64,000 nt of DNA from contig NZ_CP077770.1 of the NCBI RefSeq assembly GCF_019134595.1, positions 392,001 to 456,000 on the forward strand. The letters run 5' to 3'. A program made the translations under genes and the position numbers. This DNA comes from Pseudoalteromonas shioyasakiensis (lineage in GTDB: Bacteria; Pseudomonadota; Gammaproteobacteria; Enterobacterales; Alteromonadaceae). Of this stretch, positions 45,517 through 54,138 are shown one piece after another (within the stretch, counting starts at the first letter, position 1; every line of letters begins with the position of its first letter). The notes below the pieces were generated by a model that was not told where the DNA came from, did no database searches, and saw nothing but the letters and a program-made list of their open reading frames with translations.

Positions 45517-46104
45517 ATGTTTAAATCTTTGGCAATTGCTGCCTTTTCATTATCGAGTATTTTAGTTGCCCCTTTAGCCAGCGCAAACTGGCAAGTTAAT
45601 AATGAGCAAAGCAACGTAAGCTTTGTGTCTATCAAAAAGAATTCAGTTGCTGAAGCGCATCATTTCAAAAACGTGTCGGGTACACTTAACGAGCAAGGTC
45701 AATTTAAGTTGATGATCGATCTGACATCGGTTGAAACACTGATCCCTATCCGTAATGAGCGTATGACTAAGTTGTTATTTGAAACAGCTAAATTTCCTAA
45801 TGCAGTGTTAACTGCTGACTTAAGCAAAGCGCTGTTAACTCTAAATCCAGGTCAACATGTGCTTAAAGGTCTGAAAGCTGAATTAGACTTTCATGGCAAC
45901 AAGAAAGAGCTAACGATTGATGTACTTGCTAATATGTCACCGAAAGGCGATGTTACTGTTTCATCGTTTGCGCCGGTGATTATTAATGCAAGTGACTTCA
46001 AAGTAACAGAAGGTATTAGTGAGTTACAAAAACTTGCAGGTTTACCATCAATTGCGACAGCTGTGCCTGTAACATTTTCTTTGACGCTAGATAAAGAAAA
46101 GTAA
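45517..46104 (+). CDS. YceI family periplasmic protein
   Basis: A 195-residue exported protein with a lipocalin-like YceI fold that binds isoprenoid or other hydrophobic molecules in characterised relatives. Signal peptide ends ASA; the mature protein starts NWQVNNEQSNVSFVSIKKNSVAEAH, the usual YceI first strands, with later VETLIPIRNERMTKLLFET and FHGNKKELTIDVLANMS segments. ATG follows GAAGGAAT. The stop codon overlaps the next gene start (TAATG), so it is in an operon with the DUF1285 gene. Confidence 0.9.
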   Translation: MFKSLAIAAFSLSSILVAPLASANWQVNNEQSNVSFVSIKKNSVAEAHHFKNVSGTLNEQGQFKLMIDLTSVETLIPIRNERMTKLLFETAKFPNAVLTADLSKALLTLNPGQHVLKGLKAELDFHGNKKELTIDVLANMSPKGDVTVSSFAPVIINASDFKVTEGISELQKLAGLPSIATAVPVTFSLTLDKEK

Positions 46105-46622
46105 TGCAATCACTTGCTGACTTAGAAGCCGCTCTTCAGGCACCCGATAAACCTTTTGATAAATGGCAGCCACAAAACTGTGGGCAAGTGCCTATATTGA
46201 TTGATGCACAAGGGCGGTGGTTTTATGCCGGCAGTGAAATAAAGCGCGAGGCAATGGTTAAACTCTTTGCCTCTGTGCTTTGCAAAGAAGCAGATAGTTA
46301 TTTTTTAAAAACACCAGTCGAGAAAATGGCCATCACAGTCGAAGATGTGCCTTTTATAATTGTTGATTGGCGTTTTGAAGATACAGAAGAAGGCCGTGCG
46401 CTTTGTTGCGTTGATAATTTACAGCGAGCATGGCTGGTATCAGCAAAGCAACCATTGGCATTATGTGAATTTGAAGGTGTCAGTGTGCCCTATTTACAAC
46501 TAGCACATGGCTTGGCTGCGAGGGTATCGAGAAATGTTTACTATCAGTGGGCTGAAATAGCCTGCTCAGACGAGCAGGGCTATTATATAGAATCATTAGC
46601 CAAGCGTTATTACCTGGCCTAA
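46104..46622 (+). CDS. DUF1285 domain protein
   Basis: A 172-residue cytoplasmic protein with the DUF1285 pattern: ILIDAQGRWFYAGSEIKREAMVKLFASVL, followed by SYFLKTPVEKMAITVEDVPFIIVDW. The family fold is known but its function is not. It overlaps the YceI gene by one base, and ends five bases from the convergent engB gene with no room for a strong terminator between them. Confidence 0.87.
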   Translation: MQSLADLEAALQAPDKPFDKWQPQNCGQVPILIDAQGRWFYAGSEIKREAMVKLFASVLCKEADSYFLKTPVEKMAITVEDVPFIIVDWRFEDTEEGRALCCVDNLQRAWLVSAKQPLALCEFEGVSVPYLQLAHGLAARVSRNVYYQWAEIACSDEQGYYIESLAKRYYLA

Positions 46623-46626
46623 GCGT

Positions 46627-47274
46627 TTAAGCTTCTGGTTGTTCTTCAGACTCAGGTGCTTGCGCTTCAATGGGTCCTAAAAACCATTCATCTAGCTTTT
46701 TAGCAACTTCAGGTAAGCCAGTGCCTTTTAATGAAGAAAAAGCGTGCACTGTAATATCACCGTCTAAGCTGCTTAACTCACGACGAACTTGTAAAACTTG
46801 TGCTTTACGCGCACCTTGTTTTAGTTTGTCGGCTTTAGTTAATAGTGCCAGCACTGGAATTTCGCTGCCCACCGCCCAATCGATTAAGTCACGGTCTAAA
46901 TCTTTTAACGGGTGGCGAATATCCATCAAAATAACGATACCTTTTAAGCTTTGACGCTTTTGTAAGTATTCACCTAGTGACTTTTGCCATTTCTTTTTCA
47001 TTTCGATAGGAACTTTAGCAAAACCATAGCCCGGTAAGTCGATAAGGCGTTTATCGGCATCAAGTTCAAAGGTATTGATCAGCTGAGTACGACCGGGTGT
47101 TTTAGAAGTACGCGCTAACTTTTGATCTGTTAACGTGTTTAAAGCACTTGATTTACCCGCATTAGAGCGACCAGCAAACGCGACTTCAATCCCCGTATCA
47201 GCAGGTAAGCGTGAGATATCAGGTGCGCTGGTAACAAAGGACGCAGTATTGTATTTGATACGAGATTTGAGCAC
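46627..47274 (-). CDS. engB: Ribosome biogenesis GTPase EngB (YihA/YsxC)
   Basis: Essential GTPase for 50S subunit assembly. 215 residues with G1 GRSNAGKSS (~36), the G2 region [10 protein letters not shown]3 DLPGYG (~80) and G4 TKADK (~146). The gene starts at GTG behind AGGAGAG. The C-terminal tail is acidic (ESEEQPEA). It lies between the candidate small RNA side and cytochrome c4; in E. coli engB is flanked by spf and csrC. Confidence 0.96.
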   Translation of the reverse strand: MLKSRIKYNTASFVTSAPDISRLPADTGIEVAFAGRSNAGKSSALNTLTDQKLARTSKTPGRTQLINTFELDADKRLIDLPGYGFAKVPIEMKKKWQKSLGEYLQKRQSLKGIVILMDIRHPLKDLDRDLIDWAVGSEIPVLALLTKADKLKQGARKAQVLQVRRELSSLDGDITVHAFSSLKGTGLPEVAKKLDEWFLGPIEAQAPESEEQPEA

Positions 47275-47557
47275 AGGCTCTCCTAGTCTTTTATAAAAAA
47301 TAACAAACAGTGGCTAATTTCCACTTAAGGCACGTATTTTATACTATTAAAGCAGCATTCAAAAGCGTATTTAAGCGTGCTAAATTGGCTTTAAATTAGG
47401 AAAATTACTAGATATAAACTTAATCTAAGTCAAATCCCTATAAATTATGAGCTTAATGTGGGCAGAAAACGTGCCAGAGAATTTATTATCGTGTAGAATA
47501 TAGAAATCACAACATCCATATTGTAGATGATACAGGGTCGGAAACAGAGAATTCACC

Positions 47558-48190
47558 ATGAAAAAAATAGCACTATCTTTAACTATATTGCTTGGTACGT
47601 TGTCAGCAAGCAACGCAACAGCATTTGATGGCGATGTAAACGCAGGTAAAGAGAAATCGGCAACGTGTGCGGCTTGTCACGGCCCAGACGGTAATGCACC
47701 GGTTAATATCTACCCTAAAATTGCAGGCCAACACGCAGATTATATCTATAAACAATTACAAGAGTTTAAATTAGGTATGACATCTGGCGGCAAAGAAGGT
47801 CGTATGGATCCAGTAATGAGTGGTATGGCTATGCCGCTTAGCGATCAAGACATGAAAGACCTAGCAGCTTACTTCTCTTCTTTAAATATGTCTGAAGGTA
47901 CAACACCTAAAGATGTAGTAGAAGTAGGTCAGCAGCTTTATAAAGCCGGTGATGCAGAGCGTGGTATTCCAGCATGTGCTGCGTGTCACGGTCCTCGTGG
48001 TAACGGTACATCACTAGCTAAATTCCCGAAAGTTTCGTTCCAACATCCAGAATACATCAAGTCACAACTTGAAAAATTCCGTGATGGTACGCGTAATAAC
48101 GACTTAAACGGTATGATGCAAGACATCGCTAAAAAGCTAACAGACAAAGACATCGAAGTACTTTCAAAATACTTAGGTGGCTTACACTAA
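47558..48190 (+). CDS. Dihaem cytochrome c4
   Basis: Periplasmic dihaem cytochrome (210 residues) that feeds electrons to terminal oxidases. Signal peptide ends ATA. Two homologous halves each hold a haem-attachment CAACHG motif (~38 and ~138) and methionine-containing axial ligand segments (MSGMAMPLSD; NGMMQDIAKKL). It is divergent from engB. A terminator follows. The same position, next to engB, is common in gammaproteobacteria. Confidence 0.94.
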   Translation: MKKIALSLTILLGTLSASNATAFDGDVNAGKEKSATCAACHGPDGNAPVNIYPKIAGQHADYIYKQLQEFKLGMTSGGKEGRMDPVMSGMAMPLSDQDMKDLAAYFSSLNMSEGTTPKDVVEVGQQLYKAGDAERGIPACAACHGPRGNGTSLAKFPKVSFQHPEYIKSQLEKFRDGTRNNDLNGMMQDIAKKLTDKDIEVLSKYLGGLH

Positions 48191-48238
48191 AGTCTGATTG
48201 CGGGTAGAAATACTCCGCAGTAATATGTGATTAGTGTG

Positions 48239-48267
48239 AAAAAAGCAGCGCAAGCTGCTTTTTTTGT
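48239..48267 (+). terminator. Terminator of cytochrome c4
   Basis: AAAAAAGCAGC-GCAA-GCTGCTTTTTTT, 49 bases after the stop codon. Confidence 0.9.
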
Positions 48268-48322
48268 ATTTAAACCATGTCGAAATCTCCCACGCCTTTG
48301 TGAGACATTGTCCATACCGAGC

Positions 48323-48340
48323 TGTAAGCTAAATCTTATT
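48323..48340 (+). promoter_or_regulatory. GacA/UvrY upstream activating element candidate
   Basis: TGTAAG-CTAAAT-CTTATT matches ten of twelve fixed positions of the GacA/UvrY box TGTAAG-N6-CTTACA. It lies about 140 bases upstream of the predicted start of the CsrC-like RNA, the usual distance for this class. Confidence 0.6.
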
Positions 48341-48462
48341 TTTATTTCAATTTTATACATAACCCTTTGTTATTAAATGGTTTGATCTTGTTGCAATATC
48401 TTATCTGTAAGAAAAATTATATAAATCAGTTGTAACAAAATTATTAATGAGTAAATTAACCA

Positions 48463-48780
48463 CTGTCGCTGAGACAGCAAAAACAACATGGACAATGTAA
48501 TAAGGAAAGTGACTGCGGCAAGTCTTTAGGGGTTGACACTGGTTAGGTGTCCTAAAGGAAATAACAAAAAAGCGTCAGGATTGACCGAGAATAATAAAAG
48601 CTCATGGAAGTTTAATAATAAAAACAAAATGGAATGCTACACGGAAGGTTAAAACAATAACAAAATGGATAAACAATAATAATAAAAATAATAAAGACTA
48701 AAAAGTCGAAGGGAGAAGTGTCCAGATAATTGGCGCTCAGATTAGTAGGCGGTAGAGATGTTTTCTCTACCGCCTTTTTA
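48463..48780 (+). ncRNA. csrC: CsrB/CsrC-family regulatory RNA (CsrA sponge)
   Basis: About 318 bases in the engB-yihI interval, exactly where E. coli encodes CsrC. No plus-strand coding frame. Nine GGA triplets occur (48490, 48504, 48557, 48578, 48606, 48631, 48643, 48667, 48712), several in hairpin loops: ACAT-GGACA-ATGT and GTCA-GGAT-TGAC. A larger hairpin CTTTAGG/CCTAAAG encloses GACAC/GTGTC. A 5' hairpin CTGTC-GCTGA-GACAG and the 48748-48779 terminator bound the molecule. TTGTAA / 16 bases / TAAATT upstream is a weak promoter. Such RNAs sequester CsrA under BarA-UvrY control. The sequence between motifs is AT-rich and unlike any specific CsrC I can recall, so the call rests on architecture plus synteny. 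Confidence 0.75.
48748..48779 (+). terminator. Terminator of the CsrC-like RNA
   Basis: An 11-base stem GGCGGTAGAGA/TCTCTACCGCC with loop TGTTT and a T-run. Confidence 0.93.
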
Positions 48781-48941
48781 TTTGTCCTGTTACAATAGCC
48801 ACCGTTTGTACTAAAAGTATGAAAAGTGCGCAGTTCGTCAAGTTGACCAACCACATCCGCACATCGAATTCTTCTGGTTATGCCAGCATTACAATGCCAC
48901 AAAGGCGTTGTGCACAACCTCTTAAGTGAGATGATCAAGAT

Positions 48942-49541
48942 ATGAGTAGAAAGAAAAAGTCGCGTAAAATTCCATCGAATGGTCCTGTACGTCTGAGCAA
49001 AGAAAAGCTTAGAGAGATGCGCGCGTTAAAAGAGCAGCGAGTTAAAAAGACCAAAGGTGCTAAACCTGGGTCTCGAAATGCACCTGATGCACAAAATGCA
49101 GAAAACACTGCTGCAAACAATCAACCGAAAGATAAGCGTGTTGGTAGTAAAAAGCCGGTTTCTTTAGTTGCGCCTAAGGCTGAGCCGAAAGTTGAAATGA
49201 AACGCAACTTAAAACCTATGGTTGAGCTTAAGAAAGTGACTGAGCCTGAACTAACACCAGAGCAAGAGTTAGAAGCGCTAGAGAATGACGAGCGTCTACT
49301 TAAGCTGGTTGAGCGTCATGAGCGCGGTGAGTTATTAACAGGTAAAGACGCTAAGTACTTCAATAGCCGTATTGCTCGCCACCAAGCACTGTGCGAGTTA
49401 TTAGGCATTGAAGATGAAGACGAGTACGAAGATGACTTTGAAGATGATTCAGTTGATGAAGGTGAATCTGACTTCGATAAGTACTTATCTGATGACTTAG
49501 CCAATGAATGGTTTGATGACGAAGATGAGGATGAGCGATGA
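48942..49541 (+). CDS. yihI: Der GTPase-activating protein YihI
   Basis: A 199-residue protein that in E. coli stimulates GTP hydrolysis by the ribosome-assembly GTPase Der. The N-terminus is very basic (MSRKKKSRKIPSNGPVRL), followed by a Lys/Ala-rich disordered part, a helical region with ELTPEQELEALENDERLLKLVERHERGE, and a strongly acidic C-terminus. This charge pattern and order match YihI. The stop overlaps the next ATG by four bases. Confidence 0.93.
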   Translation: MSRKKKSRKIPSNGPVRLSKEKLREMRALKEQRVKKTKGAKPGSRNAPDAQNAENTAANNQPKDKRVGSKKPVSLVAPKAEPKVEMKRNLKPMVELKKVTEPELTPEQELEALENDERLLKLVERHERGELLTGKDAKYFNSRIARHQALCELLGIEDEDEYEDDFEDDSVDEGESDFDKYLSDDLANEWFDDEDEDER

Positions 49542-50053
49542 GCACAACCTTGATTATTGCCATTGTAATTGGTGCGGCAATTATCGCAGGGCTTGCGTTT
49601 TATGCAGGGCAACTTCTGTATAAACTAAAAGAGCAAAATAAGCTTATCGCCAAGAAGCAAGCTGAGCATGAGCAAAAGCTTGCGGCATCAAAAGCAAAGC
49701 GTAATGCAAAGTTAGCCGATAGCATTCATTTAATTGCCCGTGCAATGAATGAAGAGCAATGTGAGTTCTCAGAAGGTTGCTTACGTATTTGGGTGCTGAT
49801 CTCTCAATACAGCTTTGCAGAAGAGTTTGAGCTAAGTGAGCGCTACCCAGGCATATTTAAAATGTACGAAGTCGTAAAAGATATGCCAACGCACGATGCC
49901 CGTAAGAAATACTCTAAAAAAGAGATTTTTAAAATGGACACTGCTCGCTGGCGTGCTGAAGAGCAGCATAGCGATGAAATTAAAGCGGATTGCGCACGTA
50001 TAATTGAAGAGTTTAAAGCCGCTCCAGGCAGCGAAAACGTAGTATTTAATTAA
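49538..50053 (+). CDS. DUF2489 membrane-anchored protein
   Basis: A 171-residue protein with a single N-terminal transmembrane helix (~4-26), a charged coiled coil (KLKEQNKLIAKKQAEHEQKL) and a conserved cytoplasmic domain with HLIARAMNEEQCEFSEGCLRIWVL typical of DUF2489. Function unknown. It overlaps yihI by four bases, so the two genes form one operon, as in related genomes where this family follows yihI and precedes hemN. Confidence 0.88.
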   Translation: MSTTLIIAIVIGAAIIAGLAFYAGQLLYKLKEQNKLIAKKQAEHEQKLAASKAKRNAKLADSIHLIARAMNEEQCEFSEGCLRIWVLISQYSFAEEFELSERYPGIFKMYEVVKDMPTHDARKKYSKKEIFKMDTARWRAEEQHSDEIKADCARIIEEFKAAPGSENVVFN

Positions 50054-50081
50054 GTTGACGTACCGTTGAATTAAGCCCAAT

Positions 50082-50109
50082 AAAAAGCAGAGCCTAGGCT
50101 CTGCTTTTT
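50082..50109. terminator. Bidirectional terminator
   Basis: AAAAAGCAGAGCC-TA-GGCTCTGCTTTTT between the convergent DUF2489 and hemN genes. Confidence 0.93.
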
Positions 50110-50115
50110 GTTGGG

Positions 50116-51489
50116 CTAGATAACTCTCGAGAAACGAGTTTGCTTGATTTGTTGTTGTAGGTGCGCATCAAAGCACATACAAATAATACGAATAAATAAA
50201 TTACCGCGAGCTGTTACTGTGATCTTATCTTGGCTAACAGACACCAAGCCATCAGCTAGTAATGGGTCGAGTGCCTGTAGTGCCTCGCAGAAGTAGCTGG
50301 CAAAGTTAATATTAAACTGTTTTTCGATTGCTGGAATATCCAGCTCAAACTGGCAGATCAATTGTTTGATAACCGCTGCACGTAACGTATCGTCATCAGT
50401 TAAAGCAACACCTTTACAGATTGCACTGCCATAGCCTTCTTGCACAGCTTTGTAATAGTGCTTTAACTCTTTTTCGTTTTGTAAAATGGCATTGCCTATT
50501 TGCGAAATAGATGACACACCCAAACCTAATAAGTCACATTGGCCATGCGTTGTGTAACCTTGGAAATTACGGTGTAACTGACCTGCGTTTTGTGCAATTG
50601 CTAGTTCATTGTCTTTACGGGCAAAGTGGTCCATACCAATAAACTGATAACCCGCCGCTAACATCTGCTCAAGGGTATTTTTGAACATAGTGAGCTTATC
50701 GCCCGCAGACGGTAAGTCAGCGTCTTTAATTTTACGCTGTGCAGCGAATCTATCTGGTAAGTGAGCATAGTTAAATACCGACACGCGATCAGGGTTTAGC
50801 TCAATCAGCTGTGCAATCGTCTCTTTAAAGCTCTCTGGTGTTTGCAGTGGCAAACCGTAAATCATATCGGCATTAATAGATTTAAAGCCAAGTTCACGAG
50901 CCTCACTTATTAAACCTTTTACAGATTGCACGCTTTGCGGGCGGTTAACTGCTAGTTGCACATCATCATTGAAATCTTGAATACCAAACGAAACACGATT
51001 GAAGCCAAGCTCACGTAGGTGAACTAGCATGCCATCAGCTAAAGAACGAGGGTCAATCTCAATACCGCGCTCAGCATCATCAGCAAAATTAAAATGCTGC
51101 TCAACCAACGCCATTAAGCGGCTCATTTGCTCTGCCGATAAGAACGTTGGCGTACCACCCCCTAAATGCAGTTGCTCAACGTTATAATCGGCAAAAAGCG
51201 TTGCTTGCTCAGCAATTTCAAGCGCTAAATTATCTAGGTATAAATCGGCTTTAGATTGATGACGCGTGATCACCTTATTACAACCACAGTAATAACAAAG
51301 CTGACTGCAAAAAGGGATATGGATATACAAAGATAAAGAACGGCTTTTCGATGCCGCAATTGCGTTAATCATATCTTGTTGGTTATAACCATCAGCTAAA
51401 GACAATGCCGTTGGGTAAGATGTATATCGAGGCCCAGAAATATTGTACTTGTTGATCAGAGATTGATCCCAGCTAGGTAAATTTATCAC
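50116..51489 (-). CDS. hemN: Oxygen-independent coproporphyrinogen III oxidase
   Basis: Radical SAM enzyme that decarboxylates coproporphyrinogen III to protoporphyrinogen IX without oxygen in haem synthesis. The iron-sulphur motif CSQLCYYCGC (CxxxCxxC plus extra Cys) lies near residue 60, and the N-terminal YNISGPRYTSYPTAL is a HemN hallmark, as is the C-terminal HemN domain. About 457 residues. GTG at 51489 is chosen because GGAG lies eight bases upstream; GTG 51498 overlaps that site. Confidence 0.95.
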   Translation of the reverse strand: MINLPSWDQSLINKYNISGPRYTSYPTALSLADGYNQQDMINAIAASKSRSLSLYIHIPFCSQLCYYCGCNKVITRHQSKADLYLDNLALEIAEQATLFADYNVEQLHLGGGTPTFLSAEQMSRLMALVEQHFNFADDAERGIEIDPRSLADGMLVHLRELGFNRVSFGIQDFNDDVQLAVNRPQSVQSVKGLISEARELGFKSINADMIYGLPLQTPESFKETIAQLIELNPDRVSVFNYAHLPDRFAAQRKIKDADLPSAGDKLTMFKNTLEQMLAAGYQFIGMDHFARKDNELAIAQNAGQLHRNFQGYTTHGQCDLLGLGVSSISQIGNAILQNEKELKHYYKAVQEGYGSAICKGVALTDDDTLRAAVIKQLICQFELDIPAIEKQFNINFASYFCEALQALDPLLADGLVSVSQDKITVTARGNLFIRIICMCFDAHLQQQIKQTRFSRVI

Positions 51490-51668
51490 AGTCAGCACTC
51501 CGCAATTGATTGAGCGGCTATTTTAACGAGTTTAGCAAGTTAGCTATTTGATCTAGAACAATGTCGGAGGCTAGAAACTAATCGGCATGCTTTAAGGTCG
51601 TTGTAAAAACAAAGAGTTTACTATTTGAGCAGTTGATCTGGTGATTGTTAAAATAAAGGGTTTTGCTA

Positions 51669-51697
51669 GTGACAAGGTTACAAAAACTTTTTATACT
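51669..51697 (+). promoter_or_regulatory. Promoter of tRNA-Ile2
   Basis: GTGACA (51669-51674), 17 bases, TATACT (51692-51697), then a GC-rich discriminator GCATCCCGC, as at stringently controlled stable RNA promoters. It is 66 bases ahead of the tRNA. Confidence 0.72.
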
Positions 51698-51763
51698 GCA
51701 TCCCGCTTTAGTCAGTTAAACCTGCTAAACGCATCAAAAAAATTTAGCTTTCGCTAATACAAT

Positions 51764-51840
51764 GGCCCCTTAGCTCAGTTGGTTAGAGCACACGACTCAT
51801 AATCGTTAGGTCCCCAGTTCAAGTCTGGGAGGGGCCACCA
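51764..51840 (+). tRNA. tRNA-Ile2 (anticodon CAT, lysidine-modified)
   Basis: A 77-base cloverleaf with encoded CCA. Acceptor GGCCCCT pairs with AGGGGCC, D-arm AGCTCAGTTGGTTAGAGC, anticodon loop CTCATAA (anticodon CAT) and T-loop GTTCAAGTC. The acceptor stem and ACGACTCATAATCGT arm match E. coli Ile2 tRNA rather than elongator Met (which starts GGCTACG). The anticodon should become lysidine-modified by TilS to read AUA. Confidence 0.88.
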
Positions 51841-52089
51841 TTTTCTTAGTGTAAAAACCCAAAAATCAAAAGCTTAAATCTATCTTAAAGAGCTGCGTTC
51901 CACTATTGTTCCACCTCTTTTTTATCCTTAAAATTCAATTAAATAAAATTGTTTTTAATTTTTTAAAAATATTTTGTCAGGTTTTCTGTGTTTGTCTCGT
52001 CTATAGCTGCAAATGACACGAAGTTGTTCTATTTGGTGGTAGCAATAGGCAGTGTCTTATGTATCTATTTTTACGAAAAGGACAAACTC

Positions 52090-52797
52090 ATGACGACTAC
52101 AACATCAACTGTGAATACGCTAAAACTTGATTCAACAAATGCACCATTTAGTGATGCTGCTCTTTGGTTAAAAGAAGGGTGGGGGCTATTTAAAAAAGCA
52201 CCGTTTAAACTTTTTTTACTTATGACGCTGTTCGCTATTGTGCCTGGTTTAGTGCAGCTATTACCTGCACCTGCAGGTTTAACCGTATCAAAGTGGTTAG
52301 CGCCTATGTTAATGGCAACGGTGTGGCCTTTGTTATTTAACCTGAATAATCAGCAAGGCTTTTCATTTAAGCACAATGCAACATGGGCTAAGTGGGGGCG
52401 AGTTGCCGTGTGGTCAGTTGTTGGTATTTTACTGGCGCTGGTGCAATTTGCAGTAGGGAGTGCTTTGATAGGTAGTGAGCAGTTATCGGCTTTATTGTCA
52501 GGTCAGTTTGTTGATGTTGAGCGCTGGCGCGTAGGGGTCATGTTTGTGTCAATTGTTCCTATAAATATGCTGCTTATGTTTGTGGTACCTCTGTTACTTT
52601 TAAACAATGCTTCGCTTAGTGCAGCTGTTAAAGAAGGCATTACAACGGCACTAAAGGTGATTAAACCATTAAGCATGCTTTGTTTGATTAATATGCTTGT
52701 TACCTTTACTGCCCCTTATAGCCTTTTACCTATGTTGTTGGTAGGGCCGGTATTAGCATGTACCTACTTTTGTGCCTATAATCGTTTGTTCAAATAA
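52090..52797 (+). CDS. Multi-pass membrane protein, BPSS1780-like
   Basis: I prefer ATG 52090 because AAAAGGA lies seven bases upstream; the frame continues 34 codons upstream with no homology. The 235-residue product begins with a soluble segment ALWLKEGWGLFKKAPFKLFLL, which resembles the BPSS1780 membrane family, then six or so hydrophobic helices. Function unknown. It precedes an ECF sigma gene by 22 bases, so the four genes to 54099 may be co-transcribed. Confidence 0.75.
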   Translation: MTTTTSTVNTLKLDSTNAPFSDAALWLKEGWGLFKKAPFKLFLLMTLFAIVPGLVQLLPAPAGLTVSKWLAPMLMATVWPLLFNLNNQQGFSFKHNATWAKWGRVAVWSVVGILLALVQFAVGSALIGSEQLSALLSGQFVDVERWRVGVMFVSIVPINMLLMFVVPLLLLNNASLSAAVKEGITTALKVIKPLSMLCLINMLVTFTAPYSLLPMLLVGPVLACTYFCAYNRLFK

Positions 52798-52818
52798 TAA
52801 TAAAAACATGGAAGTACA

Positions 52819-53322
52819 GTGAAAGCTGATGTTCAAATAAACACATTGCTGAATGAATACGCGCCGCTGTTGGCGCGTGTTGCTGCAACTTACGAGATCA
52901 ATCAAGCGCTACAAGATGAGCTAATTCAAGAGATGTCGTTGGCTGTTTGGCGCGCTTTTGAAAGTAATGACTCATCACCCGATGTTGCCTTTCGTGGCGA
53001 TGCCAGCATAAAAACCTATATTGCCCGAATAGCTCACAATAAAGCGGTTGATCATGTGATAAAAGAGCAAAACCGCAAAGAGGTGGCAAGCTCTGAAAGT
53101 ATTGATTACACCCAAGCATTAAGTGCGCATAAATCACCAGACGACAGTTTAGATTTAATGGCTGCCCTTCGTAAATTAACGCTGAAATATCGGCAGGTGC
53201 TTGCTTTACAGCTTGAAGGGTTTAATCAAAGTGAGATAGCTCAAACACTGGGACTGTCTGAAGATGCGGTGGCTAAACGTGTAAGTAGGGCAAGACAACA
53301 ACTTGCGAGCCTAATGGAGTAA
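52819..53322 (+). CDS. ECF-type RNA polymerase sigma factor
   Basis: A 167-residue sigma-70 family protein with region 2 (about 10-85; DELIQEMSLAVWRAFE, YIARIAHNKAVDHV) and region 4 (about 110-165; LTLKYRQVLALQLEGFNQSEIAQTLGLSED), and no region 3, as in extracytoplasmic-function factors. It starts at GTG after GGAAG. The next gene begins six bases later and encodes a membrane protein that may be its anti-sigma partner. Regulon unknown. Confidence 0.9.
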   Translation: MKADVQINTLLNEYAPLLARVAATYEINQALQDELIQEMSLAVWRAFESNDSSPDVAFRGDASIKTYIARIAHNKAVDHVIKEQNRKEVASSESIDYTQALSAHKSPDDSLDLMAALRKLTLKYRQVLALQLEGFNQSEIAQTLGLSEDAVAKRVSRARQQLASLME

Positions 53323-53327
53323 ATAAA

Positions 53328-53897
53328 GTGGATAAATTCGAAGCAGATGATCAATTAGCTAAATGGCAGCAGGCATTCGTGCAAGCAACGCCGAAAGTGG
53401 ATAGTGCAGCGTTAATAGCACAAACACAAAAGTCGCGAACTAAGTTAAAGCTAAAAGGGTTAATCGACTCTTTTTTAGGTGTTGTGGTAACCGTATTTTG
53501 TATTTACGCCATGTTGTTTGAGGCAAAAAATACCTATGAAACAATTATGTTTGCGCTATTAGTGCCTATCCCTTTAGGTTTTGGGATTTGGTCATACCGT
53601 TTAAGACGAAAGCTTTGGCAGGCAGAAACACTAGACGTTAATGCAATGCTTAATTTTAAAGAGAATCAGCTGAAACACCAAGCTCATTACTGGCATGTGA
53701 GTTTTATTGGCTGCGTTGTGCTTTGGTGTGCTTTGTTAATCGTTGCCTTGTTTAATATGGTTATGTTTAAAACATACAGCCTATGGCTTATCCAGCTTGG
53801 TATTAATGGTATTATCGTGCTGGCTGTTTATGTACGCTATAAAAAACTAAAAGCACAGCTAGCTGTAGCGCTTGAGAGTATTCAAGCAATGCGCTGA
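53328..53897 (+). CDS. Membrane protein, possible anti-sigma partner of the ECF factor
   Basis: A 189-residue protein with a soluble N-terminus of about 45 residues (including an acidic MDKFEADDQLAKWQQAF) followed by four predicted membrane helices (~48-66, 70-85, 118-140, 147-165) and a basic tail. It starts at GTG behind GGAGT, only six bases after the sigma gene, which supports translational coupling. No ZAS zinc motif (HxxxCxxC) is seen, so it is not a classic zinc anti-sigma; an anti-sigma role is inferred only from position. Confidence 0.72.
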   Translation: MDKFEADDQLAKWQQAFVQATPKVDSAALIAQTQKSRTKLKLKGLIDSFLGVVVTVFCIYAMLFEAKNTYETIMFALLVPIPLGFGIWSYRLRRKLWQAETLDVNAMLNFKENQLKHQAHYWHVSFIGCVVLWCALLIVALFNMVMFKTYSLWLIQLGINGIIVLAVYVRYKKLKAQLAVALESIQAMR

Positions 53898-53967
53898 TGT
53901 GCGACTTGACGAGCTATTCCTAAAACTTATATAACTGACTATTCAAATAATAATAAAGGATATAGAG

Positions 53968-54099
53968 ATGGAAGTTTTATACAGTATTTTGTTTTGGGGA
54001 TCGCCTGTCGGCTTAGGGTTGTTCTTTTTCTTATCGTGCACGGGGGCAGGGATACTTTTCTGGGGTATTGCGCAGCTTAAGAAAGCCTCATCAAATTAA
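53968..54099 (+). CDS. Small single-pass membrane protein (43 aa)
   Basis: A short frame absent from long-ORF lists. ATG 53968 has an excellent ribosome binding site (AAAGGA, seven bases). Residues ~8-36 are hydrophobic with Gly, Phe and one Cys (LFWGSPVGLGLFFFLSCTG), ending in a charged QLKKASSN tail. It is 70 bases downstream of the sigma/membrane-protein pair and upstream of the terminator that also ends galE. I recognise no family. Confidence 0.6.
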   Translation: MEVLYSILFWGSPVGLGLFFFLSCTGAGILFWGIAQLKKASSN

Positions 54100-54123
54100 A
54101 AAGCCGATGTGTGAACATCGGCC
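54098..54123 (-). terminator. Terminator of galE
   Basis: Minus strand GGCCGATGT-TCAC-ACATCGGCTTTTT. On the plus strand the same hairpin follows the 43-residue gene but with a poor T-run. Confidence 0.8.
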
Positions 54124-54138
54124 TTATAATGATTTTGA

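Noticed and set aside
48612..48938. 108-codon minus-strand frame across the CsrC-like RNA and its flank
   Set aside because: It runs antisense through hairpins and a strong terminator, with low-complexity repeats of Phe/Ile from AT-rich DNA.
51764..51840. tRNA read as elongator Met because of the CAT anticodon
   Set aside because: Acceptor and anticodon arms match Ile2 (lysidine) tRNA and not the elongator Met sequence.
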